Under the pieces are notes generated by a model. That model was not told the DNA's origin. It worked only from the letters and a program-made list of their open reading frames with translations, and searched no databases. A DNA stretch of 9,091 nucleotides, from assembly GCA_016765265.1 (NCBI GenBank), contig JAESQG010000025.1, forward strand, positions 1 to 9,091. The letters run 5' to 3'. The stretch is from Pseudomonadales bacterium. GTDB lineage: Bacteria; Pseudomonadota; Gammaproteobacteria; Pseudomonadales; DC-out160. Positions 4,745 to 9,091 of the stretch are shown piece by piece; position 1 is the first letter of the stretch; each line of letters starts with the position of its first letter. The position numbers and the translations under genes are program-made.

Positions 4745-5692
4745 TTATTCACTAGGTACCCAGCGAAAGGGCAACGCGTTTTCTATTCTCACGGCCCTAT
4801 GCAACTTAAAAGTCCACAGCCGCTCTGCCCCCGGATAGTCAGCTAGGTCCGGTGAATCCCATAGTATCTCAGCACGACCGGTCATTGATAATAAATGCCC
4901 CTTCTCAAAATCCACAAACAATAAACCAGCTTTGGCGTTTTCTAGAATATTCCCCAGGGTATTAAAATGTTTATTGCCTTCATAATCAGGAATCACAAGG
5001 GTGTTGTCTTCTCTAATCTTAATAAATCCTGGCTCACCACCCCGGTGAGACACATCGGCTCCCTCACTCGCCTGTTGACCTTCCGAAAAACCGGTCTTCT
5101 CGTAATAAGTCGCTACAAAGAAGGTATCACTTTCCTTAATCAACGCAATAGCAGATTCGTCCAGTGATGACAGAGACTCAACTACCACTGGCCTTTGTTC
5201 TGACTCAGGAAGGAACTGCTGATGACGAGTTTGAATATATTTCGGGCAATTCCCAAAGGTTTGATTCACCTTCAACTCGAAGCCATTTTCATCAACCCTT
5301 TCACAATAAGCTGTGAGGCGATTTCTTCTACGAGTTTCCAGATCTATCCCTAGCACCCCAAAGCCTCTTCCCACGGACATCGCCCGCTGCAACGGATCAC
5401 CAGAAACCAGTTTAGTACTCACTTTTAAGGTTTTGTCATTGGGAGTATTAATAAATCCTCGTTCACCGTGCAACAAAGAAGCCCATGGCCACCCCTCTTC
5501 GTCAGCATAGCCCAAAAACAAATAAGGCAACGTTTGATAAAAGACACGATGTTGTGGCGGAAAAAAATCTCTAATCACTTTCATGCCAAATGCTTGCATT
5601 TTCTCATGCACTTGTAGTTTAGTTTGGATCGCAATTTCACCCTGATGAAAAGGCGAATTCAGAGTAGATGGTTTCTTAGTAGATAGATTCAT
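4745..5692 (-). CDS. Pyridoxamine 5'-phosphate oxidase-related FMN-binding protein
   Basis: 315 residues of the two-lobed PNPOx-like split-barrel family. Recognisable pieces are FLGYADEEGWPWASLLHG (about 59-76), the arginine-rich GIDLETRRRNRLTA (115-128), NQTFGNCPKYIQ (143-154), then in the second lobe DTFFVATYY, ADVSHRGGEPGF (212-223), DYEGNKHFNTLGNI (236-249) and the C-terminal FRW. These are the segments that build the flavin site in this family. Many relatives continue into a ferredoxin-reductase and 2Fe-2S domain; this one stops after the split barrels, so electrons would have to come from a partner. The substrate is unknown; it is not the vitamin B6 enzyme PdxH. The ATG at 5692 has AGGC eight bases upstream. 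It sits 45 bases after the GST gene and just before the bicupin gene. Confidence 0.85.
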   Translation of the reverse strand: MNLSTKKPSTLNSPFHQGEIAIQTKLQVHEKMQAFGMKVIRDFFPPQHRVFYQTLPYLFLGYADEEGWPWASLLHGERGFINTPNDKTLKVSTKLVSGDPLQRAMSVGRGFGVLGIDLETRRRNRLTAYCERVDENGFELKVNQTFGNCPKYIQTRHQQFLPESEQRPVVVESLSSLDESAIALIKESDTFFVATYYEKTGFSEGQQASEGADVSHRGGEPGFIKIREDNTLVIPDYEGNKHFNTLGNILENAKAGLLFVDFEKGHLLSMTGRAEILWDSPDLADYPGAERLWTFKLHRAVRIENALPFRWVPSE

Positions 5693-5737
5693 AGTATTGC
5701 CTATTTAAAATTTACCGAGCTATACACGGGAGAATAT

Positions 5738-6361
5738 TTACGCCGCCAGACCTACGGCTGAGGATTGCATGGGGACGAAACCCTTCAATGACTGAAACCG
5801 CTTTAACCAACCTTTTATTTGATCGTAGTCATTCAATGGCACATCACCCTCAGGTGCATGGGCGACGTAGGCATAGATCGCCACATCCGCAAGAGTCGGC
5901 TCATCCCCTGCCAACCAATCTTGGTCTTGCAAGTGAGTATTGATATAAGCGAGGGTTTTATGAGCCGAAGCAATAACGGCTTCATGATCCAGACCCGCGC
6001 CAAATAAAGTAACTAATCGCGCAGCCGCTGGACCATGAAGAATTTCATTGGCTGTAATGGATAAAAACTGTTGAACCTTAGCAGCGGCAAGGGGTTCCGT
6101 CGGTAACCATCGTCGATTCACGTCATACTTTGTCGCGAGGTAAACCAAGATAGCATTTGATTCCGTCAACAGGACATCGCCATCCACTAACACGGGAACC
6201 TGGCCATTGGGGTTGAGCTTTAAGAATTCAGGTTGACGCTGCTCTCCTGCCATTAGGTCAACGTCCACCAGCGTCGCTTCTAAACCCAAGAGGGAAAGTA
6301 GTACTTCTACTCGGTGTGAGTTGCCTGACAGTGGATGGCGGTAAAGTGTGATGGCCTGCAT
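5738..6361 (-). CDS. Glutathione S-transferase family protein
   Basis: 207 residues, a normal length for a cytosolic GST. The N-terminal thioredoxin-fold domain (about 1-80) contains YRHPLSGNSHRVEVLLSLLGL, the cis-proline loop NPNGQVPVL (P56) and the glutathione-contacting ESNAI (E67, S68). The all-helical C-terminal domain (about 90-200) contains the folding motif DEPTLADVAIYAYV. The serines near residues 12 and 15 are candidates for the activating residue, as in serine-type bacterial GSTs. It probably conjugates glutathione to an electrophile or reduces a peroxide; the substrate cannot be told. The ATG at 6361 has AGGGGA about five bases upstream. It is the first gene after the sigma-54 promoter at 6406-6420 and leads the run GST, PNPOx-like, bicupin, nrtS. 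Confidence 0.9.
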   Translation of the reverse strand: MQAITLYRHPLSGNSHRVEVLLSLLGLEATLVDVDLMAGEQRQPEFLKLNPNGQVPVLVDGDVLLTESNAILVYLATKYDVNRRWLPTEPLAAAKVQQFLSITANEILHGPAAARLVTLFGAGLDHEAVIASAHKTLAYINTHLQDQDWLAGDEPTLADVAIYAYVAHAPEGDVPLNDYDQIKGWLKRFQSLKGFVPMQSSAVGLAA

Positions 6362-6405
6362 GATGTTCCCCTAGATCAATTGATTTAAACAACAGTCTCT
6401 CTAGA

Positions 6406-6420
6406 GCAACCAGCGTGCCA
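6406..6420 (-). promoter_or_regulatory. Consensus sigma-54 (RpoN) promoter of the GST operon
   Basis: On the minus strand the sequence TTGGCACGCTGGTTGCT matches the sigma-54 consensus (TGGCACG, four bases, TTGCT) at every conserved position. The invariant GG (6418-6419) and GC (6406-6407) are separated by exactly ten bases. Transcription should start near 6394, giving a leader of about 33 bases before the GST start codon. A sigma-54 activator gene lies just upstream on the same strand, which makes a chance match unlikely. Confidence 0.88.
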
Positions 6421-6471
6421 ACTAATATAACCAATATATTTCAATAACTTAAGATATTACTGTACTCGCAG

Positions 6472-6498
6472 TTTTTTGGGATTCTCAATTTTTTGGGA
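6472..6498 (-). promoter_or_regulatory. Direct repeat, candidate activator-binding site upstream of the sigma-54 promoter
   Basis: TTTTTTGGGA occurs at 6472-6481 and again at 6489-6498 on the plus strand, start-to-start spacing 17 bases. Both copies lie 50-80 bases upstream of the sigma-54 promoter, a usual place for enhancer sites. A short inverted repeat, AGAAT-TATG-ATTCT, follows at about 6509-6522. Which of these the activator binds, if either, cannot be decided from sequence. The remainder of the gap 6362-6584 is AT-rich, except for a short GC-rich hairpin near 6538-6549. Confidence 0.35.
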
Positions 6499-6584
6499 AT
6501 TAAATTTAAGAATTATGATTCTATCGAGTATCAATTCGCGCTCCCGCGCCTCAGGAAACCACATGCTGACCTCCCGCCACATCA

Positions 6585-8093
6585 TCAACGCGGTTTTTCC
6601 AAACCAAAGGTTTTAATTTTATAGGCCAGCGTCGATGCCTTTAACCCCAACAGCTCAGCCGCACCGTCAGTACCTGAAATTCGCCAGCGCGTCTCCTCTA
6701 GCACCTTTAATAAATTCTGTTTTTCTAACTCTCGAAATTCTTGATCAGTTTTGAAGCCGCCCTCTAGCACCACCTCAAGGGTATGGTCTTCACTCGAAGC
6801 ACGCGACACAGGTACCACCGAGGGCATAGCCAGATCCAATTGAAGTCGTTGGCCGGGCGACATGATCACCGCTCGCTCCATCACATTTTTCAGCTCACGG
6901 ATGTTGCCAGGCCATTGATGTTTTGCGAGTTTATTCGCTTGAGACTTCGATACTGACAACCGTTCCCGACCTTGTTCTTGGCAAATACAATTTAAAAAAT
7001 GTTGTGCTAATGGCGCAATATCTGAAACTCTTTCACGCAAAGGAGGCACCTCAATGGGAAATACGCTGAGACGATAATACAAGTCCTCACGAAACCTCCC
7101 CGCCTTCACTTCTTCCATCAGGATTTTATTAGTAGCGGCAATAATCCTCACATCCACTTTTAAGGTTTTCTCATCGCCCACTCGTTCAAACTCTTGTTCT
7201 TGTAAGGCACGCAGTAACTTACCCTGTAAATCAAGGGGTATCTCGCCTACCTCGTCTAAAAATAAACTCCCTCCGTTGGCTAGTTCCATACGCCCCACAC
7301 GATCTCTGTGGGCTCCCGTAAACGAGCCTTTAACGTGCCCGAAAAATTCACTTTCGAAAAGGTCTTTAGGGATAGAGGCACAATTTACTTTCACCAGCGG
7401 GCTTTGATCACGTTCACTATTACTGTGAATTGCTCTGGCAATCATTTCCTTACCGACGCCAGACTCACCTAAAATCAACACACTGGTTGGTGTCTTCGCC
7501 ACCGCTTCGATTTGTGCCAAGGTACGCTTCAACGCCTGACTTTCACCGATGATTTCGCCATAGTTTATGGTGACATTGATTTCGTCGCGCAAGTAATCCC
7601 GCTCATTCTCCAACTGCTCCTTTAGGAATTTAATCTCCTCGAAATCCTTCTCCCGTTGCAGTTCCATTTTTTTGCGTTCGGAAACATCTCGAAAAACCAC
7701 AACAGCCCCTGCCAATTTTTCGTCTTGCCAAATGGGTGTACTGGTATATTCCACGGGTACAGGCTGCCCTTCTACACTCCAAAAAACTTCATTGTCTACC
7801 CTGTGAATCTCCCCGTCATTGAGCGCCGCGTAGATGGGGCATTCCTCACGAGGATAATGAGAGCCATCAGGGTGAGAATGGTGATGAATATCATGGATAG
7901 GTTTGCCTAAAATATCCTTCTCCTGCCAACCTAAAATATCCACCGCTGCAGCATTAACGAAGGTGGCTTCGCCCTGGCAATTGAGGCCATAAATACCTTC
8001 CCCAGCCGCATCCAATATCAACTGGTTCTCGGACTGCAAACGCTTTAGATCAGACACTGTTTGTTCACAGTTTTCTGTTTCCGTATCGACCAT
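6585..8093 (-). CDS. Sigma-54-dependent transcriptional activator with N-terminal PAS sensor
   Basis: 502 residues. A PAS domain (about 20-138) includes the distinctive HHHSHPDGSHYPREECPIY segment (70-88), followed by a coiled-coil linker (about 140-172). An AAA+ domain (about 178-415) has Walker A GESGVGKE (209-216), the sigma-54 loop reading GSFTGA (256-261) where GAFTGA is usual, Walker B SLFLDE (276-281) and WPGNIREL (394-401). The C-terminal Fis-type helix-turn-helix (about 458-500) contains GTDGAAELLGLKASTLAYKIK. It should hydrolyse ATP to open sigma-54 promoters in response to a ligand sensed by PAS. There is no response-regulator receiver domain. The ATG at 8093 is preceded by AGGGG. 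The gene lies just upstream of, and in line with, the GST operon with its sigma-54 promoter, the likely target. The ligand is unknown; His and Cys in the PAS could suggest metal or redox sensing, but this PAS segment also occurs in many kinases. Confidence 0.93.
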   Translation of the reverse strand: MVDTETENCEQTVSDLKRLQSENQLILDAAGEGIYGLNCQGEATFVNAAAVDILGWQEKDILGKPIHDIHHHSHPDGSHYPREECPIYAALNDGEIHRVDNEVFWSVEGQPVPVEYTSTPIWQDEKLAGAVVVFRDVSERKKMELQREKDFEEIKFLKEQLENERDYLRDEINVTINYGEIIGESQALKRTLAQIEAVAKTPTSVLILGESGVGKEMIARAIHSNSERDQSPLVKVNCASIPKDLFESEFFGHVKGSFTGAHRDRVGRMELANGGSLFLDEVGEIPLDLQGKLLRALQEQEFERVGDEKTLKVDVRIIAATNKILMEEVKAGRFREDLYYRLSVFPIEVPPLRERVSDIAPLAQHFLNCICQEQGRERLSVSKSQANKLAKHQWPGNIRELKNVMERAVIMSPGQRLQLDLAMPSVVPVSRASSEDHTLEVVLEGGFKTDQEFRELEKQNLLKVLEETRWRISGTDGAAELLGLKASTLAYKIKTFGLEKPR

Positions 8094-8139
8094 TATCTGC
8101 CCCTTAGTCCCAGTTTTTGATTAAATATAATGGACTATT

Positions 8140-8162
8140 TCACAACTAATTGTGATTCACAA
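8140..8162. promoter_or_regulatory. Three alternating TCACAA/TTGTGA half-sites in the divergent intergenic region
   Basis: TCACAA (8140-8145), TTGTGA (8150-8155) and TCACAA (8157-8162) make two overlapping palindromes, with spacers of four bases and one base. They lie in the 211-base gap between the activator gene (minus) and the methyltransferase gene (plus), 47-69 bases upstream of the activator start. They could be an operator for one or both genes. The spacing does not fit a CRP site (TGTGA-N6-TCACA). A further short palindrome, CGATA-ATC-TATCG, is at 8184-8196. No sigma-54 promoter is seen in this gap. Confidence 0.35.
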
Positions 8163-8304
8163 TATATTGAGTAACAAAAATAACGATAATCTATCGATAT
8201 TTAGATCCAGGAATTCCTCCAGCGCTGTGGAAAAGCAAGAGCAACCTGGTATTGTTCACCCTGAAAATATGAAAACAATTTAAATCTGATTATCTGGGAA
8301 AATA

Positions 8305-8766
8305 ATGCAAGCATTTGAAAACAAAATACCACCGCCAATTGTCGCTGCCCTATTTGCAGCGGCCATGTGGGGACTGTCATTGACTGTTGCTACATTCGAT
8401 ATGAACCTGGTAGCGCGCGGCATTGCCATAGCAGTGGCAATGGGTACAGGGGCATTTTTTTGCTTAGCAGGGGTGCTTTCATTCAAAAAAGCGGCGACTA
8501 CCGTCAATCCACTCAAACCTGAAACAGCACCTTCCTTGGTTAGTACGGGTATCTATAAGATCACTCGTAACCCGATGTATTTGGGGTTTACACTTTTCTT
8601 GATAGCGTGGGCTATTTATTTATCATCTCTTTGGGTATTCCTTGGTGTCGTTGGCTTTATCCTTTACATAAACCGATTTCAGATCGTGCCAGAGGAACGT
8701 GCCCTAGTGGAAATATTTGGTTCTGAATTTACACGCTATCAATCGCAGGTTCGTCGATGGCTGTAG
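8305..8766 (+). CDS. Isoprenylcysteine carboxyl methyltransferase-like membrane protein (ICMT/PEMT family)
   Basis: 153 residues with hydrophobic segments at about 11-30, 37-60, 92-108 and 109-125. The C-terminal half has the family signature: TTVNPLKPETAPSLVSTGIYKITRNPMYLG (65-94 in pieces), then RFQIVPEERAL with adjacent Glu 130-131 and FG.EF..Y...V.RWL at the end. These regions bind S-adenosylmethionine at the membrane surface in ICMT and phospholipid methyltransferases. Bacteria lack prenylated CaaX proteins, so the true acceptor (a lipid, thiol or other small molecule) is unknown. GGGA lies five bases before the ATG. The gene is divergent from the sigma-54 activator and followed after 64 bases by the GFA-family gene. 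Confidence 0.85.
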   Translation: MQAFENKIPPPIVAALFAAAMWGLSLTVATFDMNLVARGIAIAVAMGTGAFFCLAGVLSFKKAATTVNPLKPETAPSLVSTGIYKITRNPMYLGFTLFLIAWAIYLSSLWVFLGVVGFILYINRFQIVPEERALVEIFGSEFTRYQSQVRRWL

Positions 8767-8830
8767 CGTACAACCTACCTGCCATAACAAGCTACAAATC
8801 TAAACTGCCAATTAATAAGGATACTAAAAA

Positions 8831-9091
8831 ATGGTGGATATAAATTCAAATATCGCAAGCTGCCTATGTGGTAGCGTCAAAATAACTGCTCAAGAGATCA
8901 ATCCTAATTTTTCCGTGTGCCATTGTGACACTTGCAGAACCTGGGGTGGAGGTCCTTATTTTTCTCTTCAGTGTGGAGCAGATGTTAAAATTGAAGGCGA
9001 TGAAAATGTAACGGTTTACGACTCGTCTAAATGGGCCTCGCGAGGTTTTTGTTCCATTTGTGGCACTCATCTGTTTTATCGACTAAAGAAA
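8831..9091 (+). CDS. GFA-family zinc protein (CENP-V/glutathione-dependent formaldehyde-activating enzyme fold), partial
   Basis: The first 87 codons are present and the frame is still open at the window end. The cysteines follow the GFA pattern: CLCG (C11, C13), CHCDTC (C30, C32, C35) and CSICG (C74, C77), which bind two zinc ions, with the typical RGFCSICGTHLFYR segment. Family members bind glutathione or other thiols; the formaldehyde-activating role was shown for only some and is debated. The ATG at 8831 has AAGGA eight bases upstream. It follows the methyltransferase on the same strand and may share its transcript. Typical members are 115-140 residues, so roughly a third is outside the window. 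Confidence 0.88.
   Translation, partial: MVDINSNIASCLCGSVKITAQEINPNFSVCHCDTCRTWGGGPYFSLQCGADVKIEGDENVTVYDSSKWASRGFCSICGTHLFYRLKK

Noticed and set aside
4602..4838. Plus-strand ORFs inside the bicupin and PNPOx-like genes, and similar ones at 5313-5510, 5819-6007 and 7656-7910.
   Set aside because: They are antisense to genes with clear family motifs, and their own translations have none.
6538..6549. GCGC-TCCC-GCGC hairpin after the activator gene as its terminator.
   Set aside because: A four-pair stem with no following T run on the minus strand is too weak to call.

Overview
The window reads as chromosomal DNA of a gammaproteobacterium of moderate-to-low GC, probably marine or aquatic. This rests on the YefM/YoeB sequences, a NorR-type sigma-54 activator, the pilin-like domain, the small NrtS permease and the style of the accessory genes. 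It is an inference from protein resemblance; no rRNA or tRNA gene is present to confirm it.

Left part (1-2052), an accessory tract mostly on the minus strand: a zinc-ribbon/TM2 membrane protein with a type IV pilin-like domain at its C-terminus (51-833), decayed or small coding remnants (865-1036), a two-helix membrane protein (1089-1391) and a compact Mrr-like PD-(D/E)xK nuclease (1462-1941).

Middle (about 1991-3827), read here as a decayed integron. A plus-strand tyrosine recombinase resembling an integron integrase has lost its catalytic middle (3223-3827). Divergent from it lies a small conserved hypothetical gene whose stop codon abuts a 53-bp site with attC architecture (2615-2667). 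Next comes a complete YefM-YoeB toxin-antitoxin module in inverted orientation with its own promoter and operator, then a second, poorer attC-like hairpin (1991-2063). A LexA-like box precedes the integrase remnant. The layout (integrase one way, cassettes the other, an inverted self-promoted toxin-antitoxin cassette) is classical for integrons, but the site calls were made by eye.

Right part (3771-8093), all on the minus strand: a PAS-AAA+-HTH sigma-54 activator (6585-8093), then a consensus sigma-54 promoter (6406-6420), then a probable operon of glutathione S-transferase, flavin-binding PNPOx-like protein, bicupin and the small nitrate/nitrite transporter NrtS. The activator probably switches on this operon. 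The gene content suggests a response to nitrogen-oxide, nitrite or electrophile stress, but the signal is not visible in the sequence.

The right edge (8305-9091), plus strand, carries an isoprenylcysteine methyltransferase-like membrane methyltransferase and the start of a GFA-family zinc protein cut by the window end. No gene-free stretch exceeds 300 bases; the larger gaps (834-1088, 2986-3222, 6362-6584, 8094-8304) are described under the features they hold.
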